Below, in pieces: positions 6,276 through 15,440 of a stretch of DNA of 49,668 nucleotides. Origin of the DNA: Candidatus Hydrogenedentota bacterium (GTDB taxonomy: Bacteria; Hydrogenedentota; Hydrogenedentia; Hydrogenedentales; SLHB01); contig JACRLJ010000066.1 of NCBI GenBank assembly GCA_016215105.1, positions 62,317-111,984 on the forward strand, written 5' to 3'. Position numbers and translations under genes: made by a program. The notes beneath the pieces are model-generated. The model did not search any database. It saw nothing but the letters and a program-made list of their open reading frames with translations, and was not told where the DNA came from. Position 1 is the stretch's first letter. Each line of letters begins with the position of its first letter.

Positions 6276-9137
6276 ATGACTGAAACTTCGGTGGTAGTTG
6301 ATAGGGCGAAGCGATTGCGCGTGTTTATCGCGGCGTTCGTGCCGGTCTTGGTCCTCGCGATGTACCCGTACACGCCCGAGCCGACGTACGACATCAAGAT
6401 GCTGCTGTTGCACGTTGGCGCATGCGTCATGGCGGTATTGTGGGCGCAATCCGTGTTCGAGACCGGGATAGTGCTCCGCGGGCCACGTCTCTTTTTCTGG
6501 CTTTGGGCGGGGCTGCTCGCGATTTCGGCTGCGTCCGCCGCGCATTCTCCTCGTCCGTTGTACAGCCTCTTGGAATTGGGCCGCCTGGTGTCTCTTGCTC
6601 TGATCTACCTGGCGGCGTCGCACGCCTACCGGGAACGCGGCCAAATTGCGCCGCTCGCCCTCAGCGTATGCGGAGCGACCGCGGCGGCGTCTGTCTACGG
6701 TTTCTTTCAACGCGCCGGGTTGGACGCGTTTCCGTGGGATGACAAGCTGCGCGCGTTGGAGCAATACACCAATATGCCGGGCACGTTCGGCAATCCTAAT
6801 GTCGCCGGCCACACCATCATTCTCGCCGTCATCCTCGCAATCTACCTGATCACCAACAAGAAGACCCGTCTGAGTGTGATCCTCCTCGCGGTGTTCGTCC
6901 TTCACATCGGATTCATGCGGCATCGCGCCGGACTGGCGGCGCTCGCGGCCGCGGGAGCGCTGATGGTGTCGGCGCTCCTGGCGCGCAAGTTCGTGCGCGC
7001 GCCGCGCCGCGCCGCGTTGACCGCTTTGGCGATCACCGGTGTGCTCGCGCTTGTCAGCGCCGCCACGGTTGCGTTCATCGCGGAAAAGAAGAGCGGCCAC
7101 CAGGCGCCGCTCGACAGCTCGTTCTTATTGCGCTATCACTCGTACTATGGCGCCGCGAAGATGATTGCTCAGCGCCCGTTGCTCGGATTTGGTCCAGGGG
7201 CCTACGTCATCGAAAACCCGCCGTTCTGGACCGCCTACGAGCGCGAACACTTCGCGCGCGACCTTATGTATAACGCGCACGTTCACAATGAAACCCTTGA
7301 GACAGCTGTGGACGCGGGTCTGCCCGCGGCCTTTATGTTCCTTGGACTGCTCATAGCAGGAATGTATTGCGGCTTGGTGATGGGATTCTCCGCGCGAAAC
7401 CCCGAGCGGCGCCGCTTGGGGTTTCTGTTCGCAGCGTTCTTTCTCGCGTACTTGGTGGATGGCGCCTTTGGCTTCAACTTCCGCTCGCCGGTGTCCGGCG
7501 CGCTCCTCCCATTGATGCTAGGCGCGCTGGCGGGCGTTTGGAGTGAAGATAAACCGGAGCGCGCAAGAGTAGTACCGGCGCGTACCCGGATGATCGCAGC
7601 GGCGCCCGTTGTCGCGCTGGCGGCCCTCAACGCGCTATTCGGCGTCGATGTGTTTGCGTCACAGTCTCAATTCCAGCGCGCCAACGCCGCCTCCTTCTAC
7701 AACGACCCCGAGGCAGAAAGCGTCTACGCCAGCGCGTACCGCTTAGCCCCTTGGAACTGGGAGATTCTGCGCCGCTGGGGACAGTTCGCCCTCACCCAAG
7801 GACACCCCGGAGCGGCAATCTCACGATTTCGCGCCGCGCTCGAACGAAATCCCCACTATATTCCCGCGGTGATCGGCGCCGCGCGCGCGCAATTCAATCA
7901 GGAAATGGCCGGCGCCGCCTATACGAGCGCCTCGCTGGACGCCGTTGCGGCCCCCATGCAAGACATCGTCGAGAAGTTTCCCTACATGGCTGACGCCTGG
8001 GATGTCCTCGGCCGAACCGCTCTCGTGCGGACGTCCCTTGCCGGTGAAACGGAGGCCGCCCGGACCCGGGCGATCAAGGATGCGGAAGACGCATTGACCA
8101 AGGCGCTCGCGTGCGGAGCATCCGACCGGGGCGGACTCTACTACTTGCTTGGCAACGCGCGCGCGCTGGCCAACGATCTGAACGGCGCCGAGGAGGCCCT
8201 CCGCCGGGCCTCGGAATCCAAGACCGCGGACGAGACGCTCTGGCAAAGTTTCTACACCCTCGCGGAACGAACCCGCCGCTTCGATGCCCTGCGCCGCGCG
8301 CTCGACGCCGCGATTGCCCGCATGCAGACGCCGCCCGAAGCAAAACCTGAATTCATCGCTGACGCGTACACCTGGCTCGCCAAAGTCCGCGAACACGGTT
8401 TCCAGGACGCCGCGGGCGCCGCGGAAGCGCTACAGAAGTCCTGCCGCGCGGATACGCGCAACCCGCGCTGGTGGCGCACATACTGGGACTTTGCGAAACA
8501 GCACAAGACCGAGCAGGAGTTCCGTCTGTTTCTCGCCGGCGAGTCAACTCGATTTGCCGGTGGTGGCCAAGACATCCCCGACGCAGTCGAGGCGGTCAAC
8601 TTGGCCGCAACGGGTACCCCGGAAAATCTCAACAAGGCGTCGACTATCCTTGCAAGGCTTGTTCAAGCGCGCGACGCGGCGGGAGCGTCCGGAGCCGCCG
8701 ATGAACTGGCCTGGGTGGCCGAATGCACCGCCGATGCCGCCCGTTATCTCGCGGCCGCCGATGACCAAACAGGGCACACCTTCCTCAATCTGGGCGCGGT
8801 GCTGCGCCGCGCCGGTAACCCCGCATTGGCCTACGACATGTTGAGCAAGGCTTTGCCTCTGTTGAACGGCGATGACGCCGCCGAGTGCGCTATCGAAGCC
8901 GCAGAAACGCTCATCGCGTTGGAGCGGCCCGGAGAAGCGTTGACGCTCCTGCGCGCCGCGGATGCGCAGTCGCCGCCGCGGCTGGAGGTGCGGCTGGCCC
9001 TCGCGCGCGCGTTGGCCCGCGCTGGAAAATACGCCGAAGCGCGACTCGAATTCACCGCTATCGCGGAGCAATTCCGACTGACGGAATCGGGCCGAAGCGC
9101 CGTTCAGTTAGAACTCGACAAGCTCCCAAAGAACTAG
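6276..9137 (+). CDS. O-antigen ligase-like membrane protein with large C-terminal TPR domain
   Basis: A 953-residue protein. ATG 6276 is preferred over an in-frame TTG at 6264 that lacks a ribosome binding site. The first ~430 residues contain about 11 hydrophobic helices with a large loop (HSYYGAAKMIAQRPLLGFGPGAY style), as in Wzy_C/WaaL-type polymerase–ligases. The NxNVAGHT stretch (NPNVAGHTIILAV) and H-N-E (HVHNETLETAVDAG) are typical of this family. After about residue 450 the protein is soluble and built from TPR-like helical repeats (for example GQFALTQGHPGAAISRFRAA). The family joins O-antigen or exopolysaccharide to an acceptor, or glycosylates pilin, on the periplasmic side. The substrate is unknown and no other polysaccharide genes flank it. 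The TPR part may bind a partner. Confidence 0.82.
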   Translation: MTETSVVVDRAKRLRVFIAAFVPVLVLAMYPYTPEPTYDIKMLLLHVGACVMAVLWAQSVFETGIVLRGPRLFFWLWAGLLAISAASAAHSPRPLYSLLELGRLVSLALIYLAASHAYRERGQIAPLALSVCGATAAASVYGFFQRAGLDAFPWDDKLRALEQYTNMPGTFGNPNVAGHTIILAVILAIYLITNKKTRLSVILLAVFVLHIGFMRHRAGLAALAAAGALMVSALLARKFVRAPRRAALTALAITGVLALVSAATVAFIAEKKSGHQAPLDSSFLLRYHSYYGAAKMIAQRPLLGFGPGAYVIENPPFWTAYEREHFARDLMYNAHVHNETLETAVDAGLPAAFMFLGLLIAGMYCGLVMGFSARNPERRRLGFLFAAFFLAYLVDGAFGFNFRSPVSGALLPLMLGALAGVWSEDKPERARVVPARTRMIAAAPVVALAALNALFGVDVFASQSQFQRANAASFYNDPEAESVYASAYRLAPWNWEILRRWGQFALTQGHPGAAISRFRAALERNPHYIPAVIGAARAQFNQEMAGAAYTSASLDAVAAPMQDIVEKFPYMADAWDVLGRTALVRTSLAGETEAARTRAIKDAEDALTKALACGASDRGGLYYLLGNARALANDLNGAEEALRRASESKTADETLWQSFYTLAERTRRFDALRRALDAAIARMQTPPEAKPEFIADAYTWLAKVREHGFQDAAGAAEALQKSCRADTRNPRWWRTYWDFAKQHKTEQEFRLFLAGESTRFAGGGQDIPDAVEAVNLAATGTPENLNKASTILARLVQARDAAGASGAADELAWVAECTADAARYLAAADDQTGHTFLNLGAVLRRAGNPALAYDMLSKALPLLNGDDAAECAIEAAETLIALERPGEALTLLRAADAQSPPRLEVRLALARALARAGKYAEARLEFTAIAEQFRLTESGRSAVQLELDKLPKN

Positions 9138-9168
9138 GAGTTCGGCCAGAAAGTCGGCTTTTTGACGC

Positions 9169-9255
9169 GGCGCGGCCAGAAAGTATCTGTAAGTTGTTTA
9201 ACACCAGTGATCGCTCTTGTAGGGTTTTGATAAACGGAGGCTTTCTGGCCGCGCC
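9169..9255. repeat. Perfect 15-bp inverted repeat flanking a 57-bp core
   Basis: GGCGCGGCCAGAAAG (9169–9183) and its exact reverse complement (9241–9255). The motif CGGCCAGAAAGT occurs a second time just upstream (9143). The size and ends resemble a minute inverted-repeat element. Confidence 0.65.
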
Positions 9256-9288
9256 TCTAGTGAAGCGCCTTATGTGAACTCGGAGCCC

Positions 9289-9404
9289 AAGCGAAAAACG
9301 GGGGCTTACTTGCTTTTCGGCGATTTGAAAAGCGTGTCTGTCCCTGCTTATCGCGGCATTCGCGTCCAAGCACAAGACGCTGTTAGCATGACTTCGACCG
9401 GTAT
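9289..9404 (+). repeat. Dispersed repeat family R1, copy 1
   Basis: Shares AAGCGAAAA, CTTTTCGGC, GCGTGTCTGTCCCTGCTT and TCGCGTCCAAGCACAAGAC with the copies at 35151–35249 and 36320–36436, and shorter parts with 23958–24040. Confidence 0.65.
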
Positions 9405-9587
9405 TCCTTGAGCCGCCGACTTGTCGCAGAACCCAGAGTTGCCGCCAAATTGGGCGATTTCGATCACTATTCGCGCAGTCGTGCTCAACAGTAGAGATTT
9501 CCCGCCTAATACTGTGTCGCTTTCGCGTACTTACATGGCGATATTGTAAGACGCGCTCTTGCCCTCGGCCTCGCCGACAACTTTTGC

Positions 9588-9616
9588 TTGACAATTATCG
9601 TGATCCGTGCTAGCCT
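9588..9616 (+). promoter_or_regulatory. Strong sigma-70 promoter of the PEP-CTERM gene
   Basis: TTGACA (9588–9593), a 17-base spacer and TAGCCT (9611–9616). The same arrangement (TTGACA, 17 bases, TAGTCT) lies at 46083–46111 ahead of the other large surface-protein gene, and both are followed by the same leader motif. Confidence 0.75.
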
Positions 9617-9644
9617 GAATTCGGTTTACAGGGTCGCAGGGCAA

Positions 9645-9716
9645 AGGTTTCTACTAGAGAACAAAGGCCTGCGCAGGAAAGCGTGTCTTTCCTTGCGCGG
9701 GCCTTTCTGTTTTTCG
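9645..9716 (+). promoter_or_regulatory. Conserved leader with terminator-like hairpin
   Basis: AGGTTT (9645–9650), then GAGAACAAAGGCCTGC (9657–9672) leads into a stem of about 19 bp: 9663–9681 pairs with 9687–9706, with one bulge and one wobble. CTGTTTTT follows. The hairpin plus U-tract looks like an intrinsic terminator lying between the promoter and the coding start at 9782, which suggests attenuation or a leader-RNA switch. The 46149–46195 leader shares the motif and the fold. Confidence 0.6.
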
Positions 9717-9781
9717 CGGGGTCGAAGCAGTACATGACGGGTGTGAACAGTTCGGGCGGACACAAAGAAAAGGAGACAACG

Positions 9782-10870
9782 ATGAGACGGGTTGCACTGA
9801 CACTAATGATGGGGGCCTGCACATTCCTACTACTTGGGGGGAATGCATGGGCCGATTTCCAAAGCGGAGGGGACCACTTGGTGGACTACCAGAATCCCGA
9901 CGGGGGGTGGAGCTGGGAGCACGGCACGTTACCACCTGTGACACCATCCGGGGGTAGCCCCGCAAATACGATGGGGCCCATCGGCCTTGGACTGTTAAAT
10001 GCGTATAGCCATACGACCGACGCCACTCACCTACAGGCGGCGGTAGATGGGGCCAACTACGCGATCGCGACAACGTATCCGAATTTGGAAGCTAGATTCG
10101 GCACATCTGATCCGTATTTCTTTCTCAGATTGTCGGCTGTGACCGGCGACACGACGTACGCGAATAATGCCGCGACTGAGTTTTTTGACGCTCTGAGCGC
10201 TGGCACGTATGGCCCTTCCAACTTGAACACAGCAGGCTGGATCTCATCGGTCCAAGCAGGTCGTACCGGTCTCTGGGTCAACTTGCGACCCTGGGAGTTT
10301 TCGACAATCGCTTACACCGCGGGCCAAATCGGCAACGCGGGGCAGCAAACCGATTTTGAGAACGCGATCATCGCCGGACTAGGCACCCTCGACAGCGCCG
10401 CGTATTACGACTACCTCGGGCTCGCCGGGGGCCTTTACGGTTTGGCATTGGACGGGACCAACATCGGCTCCACAAGTGTAGGTGACTTTGGCACCGTCGC
10501 CGATACGACAGCGTTGGCGGCTCTCCTTGCAGGCGCACAGAATGCCGATGGTTCATGGAACTGGAACTCCGGCTTGGGCGCGGGTAACGAGGATACGCAG
10601 GTTACTGCCTACGCTACTTTGGCGCTCCTCGCGGCCGACGCGGCTGGATTCGGAAACTGGGATTCGCAGATTTCCCAGGCGCGGAATTGGCTCTGGTCGA
10701 TGCAGCAGCCATCCGGCGGATTCCTGTCGTATCCCGGCGGAACCGAGAATCACGAAGTGGAAGGCGAGGCGCTTCAAGCAGTGCCAGAGCCTATGACCAT
10801 GATGATGCTCGGCTGTATCGGCGCTGGTATGGCCGCCGCGCGCAAGCTTCGCCGCAAGAACAAGGCGTAA
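9782..10870 (+). CDS. PEP-CTERM exported protein with alpha/alpha-toroid (cyclase-like) fold
   Basis: A 362-residue protein from ATG 9782 behind AAAGGAGA. It has a signal peptide (MRRVALTLMMGACTFLLLGG, cleavage after about NAWA). The body has QW-like repeats with aromatic/Gly motifs (YQNPDGGWSW, AQNADGSWNW, MQQPSGGFLSYPGG), as in the alpha/alpha barrels of prenyltransferase/squalene cyclase-like proteins. The class II cyclase DxDD motif is not visible, so enzymatic activity is doubtful. The C-terminus is a PEP-CTERM sorting tail: VPEP, a hydrophobic stretch and RKLRRKNKA. Exosortase should therefore process it and it is probably surface- or EPS-associated. No exosortase gene is in this window. 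It is followed by a strong terminator at 10988. Confidence 0.85.
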   Translation: MRRVALTLMMGACTFLLLGGNAWADFQSGGDHLVDYQNPDGGWSWEHGTLPPVTPSGGSPANTMGPIGLGLLNAYSHTTDATHLQAAVDGANYAIATTYPNLEARFGTSDPYFFLRLSAVTGDTTYANNAATEFFDALSAGTYGPSNLNTAGWISSVQAGRTGLWVNLRPWEFSTIAYTAGQIGNAGQQTDFENAIIAGLGTLDSAAYYDYLGLAGGLYGLALDGTNIGSTSVGDFGTVADTTALAALLAGAQNADGSWNWNSGLGAGNEDTQVTAYATLALLAADAAGFGNWDSQISQARNWLWSMQQPSGGFLSYPGGTENHEVEGEALQAVPEPMTMMMLGCIGAGMAAARKLRRKNKA

Positions 10871-10898
10871 GCGCCGCAGCCACGAACTGTTCGAATCG

Positions 10899-10946
10899 CT
10901 TCTTTGTCAGCGGTTTCTGCGAGCCAAGCGTAGACGCCGCTGACAA
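10899..10946. repeat. CTTCTTTGTCA-type inverted repeat, copy 1
   Basis: TTGTCAGCGG (10904–10913) pairs with CCGCTGACAA (10937–10946) across a 23-base loop. The left flank reads CTTCTTTGTCA, the same word that forms a perfect inverted repeat at 27312–27364. Confidence 0.45.
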
Positions 10947-10987
10947 GGATTCCACCCACTGCCAGTTCACTAGGGGTGAGCCACCCA

Positions 10988-11022
10988 GGGCGGAGAGGAT
11001 GAATACGCTCTCCGCCCTTTTT
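10988..11022 (+). terminator. Rho-independent terminator after the PEP-CTERM gene
   Basis: GGGCGGAGAG (10988–10997) pairs perfectly with CTCTCCGCCC (11008–11017). The loop is 10 bases and TTTTT follows. Confidence 0.88.
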
Positions 11023-11381
11023 CTAATCCGAATTTGCCGGAATCCTCCCGCGATTTGACCTTGGGCGAGTTCTGCACGTAGTATCGTTGACTGGGTGGAA
11101 GGGCCAAGTCATGGACAAGGTCGGCGCCGTTATTCTGAAACCGGGGTTTGCTCTATGCGATACGGGGCCATTCAACGCCATGCCTTGCTGTACGCCTCGT
11201 TACCACATTCCGCGGACTACTTCGATGAAAACGGGGTCGCCTGTCCGCCGAGCGCCGTCAGCCCATCCCTAACAACAGTCTAATCAATATCTTACAGGCA
11301 TGTCACCCTCTTGCCGTTTCAAACGTCTTTATGTGTGGGTAGAAATCTCGTCTGACGCAGCCTTCAACCAGTGGGGGTAGT
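11023..11381. other. Gene-free spacer ahead of the MoxR operon
   Basis: No convincing gene, repeat or -35/-10 pair was recognised. It ends in the GGGGG ribosome binding site (11372–11376) of the MoxR gene. The operon promoter probably lies here. Confidence 0.4.
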
Positions 11382-12410
11382 ATGAGCACTCAGCCGCAGC
11401 AAAGCGCTCCGAGTCCAGCCTTGACCGACGACCAGGTTATTCAGAAGCTGCACGACGGCTATTCAAAACTGGTGGGGCAAATTCACCAGACCATTGTCGG
11501 GCAAGACGACGTAATTAGCGCGGTGCTCTGCTGCATGTTGAGCGGGGGGCATTGCCTCGTGCAAGGCGTGCCGGGCCTGGCCAAGACTTTGCTCGTTCAC
11601 TCGATCGCCGACGCGTTGCACTTGTCGTTCAAGCGAATTCAGTTCACGCCCGACCTGATGCCGTCGGATATTACCGGGACGGACATCCTTCAAGAGGATA
11701 CGGAGACGCTCAAGCGGAGTTACGAATTCGTCCCTGGGCCGATCTTCGCGAATGTGGTATTGGCCGACGAAATCAATCGCACCCCGCCAAAGACCCAGGC
11801 GGCTCTCCTGCAAGCGATGCAGGAACACGAGGTGACCGCCTCGGGGCGGACCTATCCGCTGGACACACCGTTTTTCATCCTCGCGACTCAAAACCCGATC
11901 GAACAAGAGGGGACCTATCCGCTTCCTGAGGCCGCGTTGGACCGGTTCATGTTCATGGTGTACATCAATTATCCGAGCGCCGTCGAGGAGCACCAGATCG
12001 TCAAACAGACGACCACCCGAGCGTCATCGAAAATCCTGCGAGTGATGACCAAAGAGGACATGCAGCTATTTCAGCGCCTCGTGCGTTCCGCTCCCGTGAG
12101 CGACGCGGTAATCGAATACTGCGTGCGCCTTGCGCGCGCGACGCGGCCGACCGACCCCATCGCGAGCGACATGGCGAAGAAATACTTCAAGTGGGGCGCG
12201 GGCCCGCGGGCGGGACAGTACATGGTGCTGGGCGCAAAGGCCTGGGCGCTGGTCATGGGCCGCATCACACCCAGCTTTGACGACGTGCGGCACGTCTGCA
12301 AAATGGTGCTCCGCCACCGCGTAATCACGAATTTCGACGCCGAGGCCGACGGTATTTCAAGCGAGGCCGTCATCGACGACCTGCTGAAACACGTCCAGCC
12401 GCCGCGATAG
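11382..12410 (+). CDS. MoxR-family AAA+ ATPase
   Basis: A 342-residue protein. It has Walker A GVPGLAKT (62–69), Walker B VVLADE (125–130), sensor 1 ATQNP (168–172) and the LPEAALDRF arginine-finger region (181–189). The length is normal for MoxR. MoxR proteins act as chaperone-like ATPases with the VWA proteins encoded next to them. Here it is the first gene of a set of MoxR, DUF58, BatA-like, DUF4175-like and VWA/GATase-like proteins, a classic association linked in other bacteria to envelope stress tolerance or enzyme maturation. The exact client is unknown. The cytoplasmic location follows from the lack of membrane segments. Confidence 0.93.
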   Translation: MSTQPQQSAPSPALTDDQVIQKLHDGYSKLVGQIHQTIVGQDDVISAVLCCMLSGGHCLVQGVPGLAKTLLVHSIADALHLSFKRIQFTPDLMPSDITGTDILQEDTETLKRSYEFVPGPIFANVVLADEINRTPPKTQAALLQAMQEHEVTASGRTYPLDTPFFILATQNPIEQEGTYPLPEAALDRFMFMVYINYPSAVEEHQIVKQTTTRASSKILRVMTKEDMQLFQRLVRSAPVSDAVIEYCVRLARATRPTDPIASDMAKKYFKWGAGPRAGQYMVLGAKAWALVMGRITPSFDDVRHVCKMVLRHRVITNFDAEADGISSEAVIDDLLKHVQPPR

Positions 12411-12510
12411 CGGGACAACGCGCCCCAACGACGAAGTTCTTTCCTTGGGACGCAGACAGGTGGGGCTGCTTTCAAGCTGAATCGGTCAATTGGGGAAAGG
12501 CGCTAGAACG

Positions 12511-13407
12511 ATGGCGGGGACGACAAAGTATCTCGATCCCAAGTTGTTGAGCAAGCTGGGCAATATGGAGTTGATTGCCCGTTGCGCCCTGCAAGGGTTC
12601 TTCTCCGGCTTGCATCCAAGTCCCTTCCACGGGTTCAGCGCCGAATTCAGCGATCATCGCCAATACCTGCCGGGTGACGAGTTGCGCTTCCTCGACTGGA
12701 AGATGTACGGACGCAGCAACAAACTGTACATCAAGCAGTTTCTCCAAGACACGAATGTTCCCGTCTACATTCTACTGGACGCGAGCAACAGCATGACCTA
12801 TCGCGGGGATTCGACCTACGACAAACTCGATTACGGCCGTTATCTCTCCGGCGCGCTTACCTCGTTGATGCTGAGCCAAGGCGACAGCGTCAGCCTCGTG
12901 GTATTTTCCGAGCGTGTGACGACGCGTATCCCGTTGCGGGGCCGGCGCACGCACCTCCACGCGATTCTAACCGCCCTCAGCCGCATCGAACCCGGCGGCC
13001 GCACACGGCTGGCCGACGTGTTACACACCTTTGCCGAGACGGCCACGCGCCGGGGCATCGTCATTCTCATTTCCGATTTGCTGGACGACGGTGGCGACCT
13101 ATCGAGCGGATTGGCGCATCTGAAATACCTCCGGCACGACGTGATCGTCTTTCATACCTTGGCGCACGAGGAAATCACACTCGACTTTCGCGGGGCGGTT
13201 CAATTCGAGGACCTCGAGACGCGGGAGCGCCTGCGCACCTTTCCGGAATCGGTTCGCGAAACCTATCAAGCCAAAGTCCAGGACTTCATAGACACCATCG
13301 AAAAATCGTCCGGAAGGAGCGGCATCGACTATTGCTTGCTGGATACGTCGCAGTCGTTGGATAGGGCGTTTCTCGCGTATTTGGCGAAGCGCCGGAGGTT
13401 GATGTGA
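12511..13407 (+). CDS. DUF58 (VWA-like) protein
   Basis: 298 residues from ATG 12511; an in-frame upstream start at 12490 has weaker context. The DUF58 core motif PGDELRFLDWKMYGR (54–68) and a MIDAS-type DASNS (90–94) for metal binding are present. DUF58 proteins regularly follow moxR and are thought to work with that ATPase through the VWA-like domain. No membrane segment is seen. The stop overlaps the next start by four bases (GTGA), which implies translational coupling. Confidence 0.9.
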   Translation: MAGTTKYLDPKLLSKLGNMELIARCALQGFFSGLHPSPFHGFSAEFSDHRQYLPGDELRFLDWKMYGRSNKLYIKQFLQDTNVPVYILLDASNSMTYRGDSTYDKLDYGRYLSGALTSLMLSQGDSVSLVVFSERVTTRIPLRGRRTHLHAILTALSRIEPGGRTRLADVLHTFAETATRRGIVILISDLLDDGGDLSSGLAHLKYLRHDVIVFHTLAHEEITLDFRGAVQFEDLETRERLRTFPESVRETYQAKVQDFIDTIEKSSGRSGIDYCLLDTSQSLDRAFLAYLAKRRRLM

Positions 13408-15440
13408 GTTTTATTCAAGCGCTGTTCTTGCTGGGAGCCGCCGGCGTCGCCGGACCGATTGCCGCGCACCTGCTCGCGCGGCCACGGTACCGGCGCGTGC
13501 CCTTCACCATGCTCCAGTTCTTGCGCACCGGCGAGACCGAGACGCAATCACGGCGCAGACTAAAGAACCTTCTTGTGCTGTTGCTGCGCTGCGCGATTAT
13601 CATTCTGCTCGCGCTGTTCTTCGCCGGCCCGGAACGCTTGCTGGTAAAATTGGACGCGGCGGTCTCTCCGCACGCTTTCGTCGCGATCGATGATTCGCTT
13701 TCGATGGCGTACGGTGACGGGATGGCGCGCGCCGTTGCCGACGCGCGGGAGGCCATTCGATCCGCGCCGGCCGACGCGCAATTCGATGTATTTGCCTTGG
13801 CGTCTGGCGCGGAAACGCGCGGCGTCGACCGCCCACAAGCGGACGCGTTTGTCGCCGCGCTCAAGCCGGTACCGCTGAAGGCAAGCGTTTCGTCATTTTT
13901 CAGCGCCCTCGGCGCCGCGCCGTCAGGAGCCAAGATTACCGCGCACATCGTGAGCGATTTTACGCCGGAAGCGCGCGCCGCCTTCGATTCGATCGCGAAA
14001 CCAGCGGCGGTCGATCACTACACCTATACGCGCGTTGGGCCTGAAACGACCCCGGCCAATGTCGCGATAACCGCGGCGCGGGTAATGCCCGGCGCAAATG
14101 GCAATCTTGCCGTGTCTGTGGGACTCGCGAACTACGGTCCCGCGGCCGCCACGGTGACGATCACCGGAAAGATCGGTGAGGCGCCCGCCCGCGATACAAG
14201 CGCACAGCTTGGCGGGGCCGAGAAACGTTCGGTGCAACTCCAGTTGCCGGCGCCTCAAGGGGCCGGGCCGTACCTGCCGGTCGAAATATCCATTTCGCCG
14301 GAGGATGGCATGCCTCAGGACAATCACTACCTGATAGGGCTCGCGGGCTCGGAAGTGACCGCGAAGCACGTGGTGATTTTTGCCGCGGACGAGCGTGAAG
14401 CGTTCCTCGTCAAGACGGCGCTGGACACCCTTGCCCAGTCCAACCCGCTGAACGTTATCAACGTTCAGGCGCTCGTTCATTCCCGGTTCGACAGCAATGT
14501 CGTGCGCAACGCGTCGGTGGTCATATTTGCGTCGGCGCCGAACCGTAGTGTTGTCGGAGTGGACGACCTTGCGTCGTTCGTGCAAGGGGGCGGCCGATTG
14601 ATTGCGTTCGCGAACAAGGACCTGAAACCAGCCTTCTACGAGTCGCTCGCGAAAGCGGGTGTGTTTCCCGCAGTACCGGGAGCCGCGGCCAACGCTACGC
14701 TGCAACTCGAAGGAGAATTTGGAAGCATAACCATGGGTGATCCTTTGTCACCGGACGCCGCGGCGATTCGCGCCTTGCGCAACTACGGATTGGAGCGATT
14801 GCCAATCCAGGGCGCGTACGCGCTTCGGACGGTTGACGGGGGAACCGCGTTGTGGCGGTTCAATACCGGTGACGCATTTGTTTGTTACAAGGCGTCGGGC
14901 CGGGGGTCGGCAATTCTGATCAATACCAGCGCCGACGATGCGCTGTCGCCCCTGATGAAATCGGCGGCGGCCGTCGCATTCATCAATTACCTTATCGGCG
15001 GCGGCGCGCAAGTGCAGCAATACGCGTTCGACGCTGGAGAATCCGTGCGTCTCCCCGCGTCCGCGTTCGAGTTGGCGCACGCGCAGCCCGATCAGGCCTT
15101 CTTCGTGGAAACTCCGGGCGGCAAGCAGACCTCGGCGCAATGGGTCAATCAAACCATTGCGATTCCACCGGTGAACGAATTGGGTTGGGTACGGACTACA
15201 GCTACGCCGGTCCGCTACGCCGGCGTCAACGTTCCCGAGGGCGAAACCGACTTGACGGCGCCCTCGAGCGCGCCGCTCGACATGATGGTTCAGCGCCTGT
15301 TCGCGACGCGTGACTCCGTAGTGGACGAGGGGCCGGAGAAAGGCACTCAGCAGCGCAAGCCTTTGTGGCCAGGAATTGGCTGGGCTGCGCTAGCATTGAT
15401 CATTGTGGATGTCTTCGTGTCAAACAGGGTAACGCGATGA
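13404..15440 (+). CDS. BatA-like membrane protein with VWA-type domain
   Basis: 678 residues from GTG 13404 with CCGGAGG upstream. Two membrane helices open the protein (about 4–24 and 57–75), joined by the conserved ARPRYRRVPFTMLQFLR loop typical of the BatA N-terminal domain. A MIDAS motif DDSLS follows (D96-x-S98-x-S100). The middle part has beta-rich and Rossmann-like segments (VVIFAADEREAFLVKTALDT). A final helix (PGIGWAALALIIVDVFV) returns to the membrane. It should sit in the inner membrane with its VWA part in the periplasm as a partner of the MoxR ATPase. The ATGA overlap with the next gene indicates coupling. Confidence 0.85.
   Translation: MSFIQALFLLGAAGVAGPIAAHLLARPRYRRVPFTMLQFLRTGETETQSRRRLKNLLVLLLRCAIIILLALFFAGPERLLVKLDAAVSPHAFVAIDDSLSMAYGDGMARAVADAREAIRSAPADAQFDVFALASGAETRGVDRPQADAFVAALKPVPLKASVSSFFSALGAAPSGAKITAHIVSDFTPEARAAFDSIAKPAAVDHYTYTRVGPETTPANVAITAARVMPGANGNLAVSVGLANYGPAAATVTITGKIGEAPARDTSAQLGGAEKRSVQLQLPAPQGAGPYLPVEISISPEDGMPQDNHYLIGLAGSEVTAKHVVIFAADEREAFLVKTALDTLAQSNPLNVINVQALVHSRFDSNVVRNASVVIFASAPNRSVVGVDDLASFVQGGGRLIAFANKDLKPAFYESLAKAGVFPAVPGAAANATLQLEGEFGSITMGDPLSPDAAAIRALRNYGLERLPIQGAYALRTVDGGTALWRFNTGDAFVCYKASGRGSAILINTSADDALSPLMKSAAAVAFINYLIGGGAQVQQYAFDAGESVRLPASAFELAHAQPDQAFFVETPGGKQTSAQWVNQTIAIPPVNELGWVRTTATPVRYAGVNVPEGETDLTAPSSAPLDMMVQRLFATRDSVVDEGPEKGTQQRKPLWPGIGWAALALIIVDVFVSNRVTR

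Larger units (their letters stand above)
9138..9587. other. Gene-free spacer with inverted repeat and dispersed repeat
   Basis: It contains a perfect 15-bp inverted repeat (9169–9255) and one copy of a ~110-bp dispersed repeat (9289–9404). No coding frame is convincing. The remainder up to 9587 shows nothing recognisable. Confidence 0.5.

Noticed and set aside
11087-11272. 61-codon frame ahead of the MoxR gene
   Set aside because: No ribosome binding site or family pattern. It is probably chance in GC-rich sequence.
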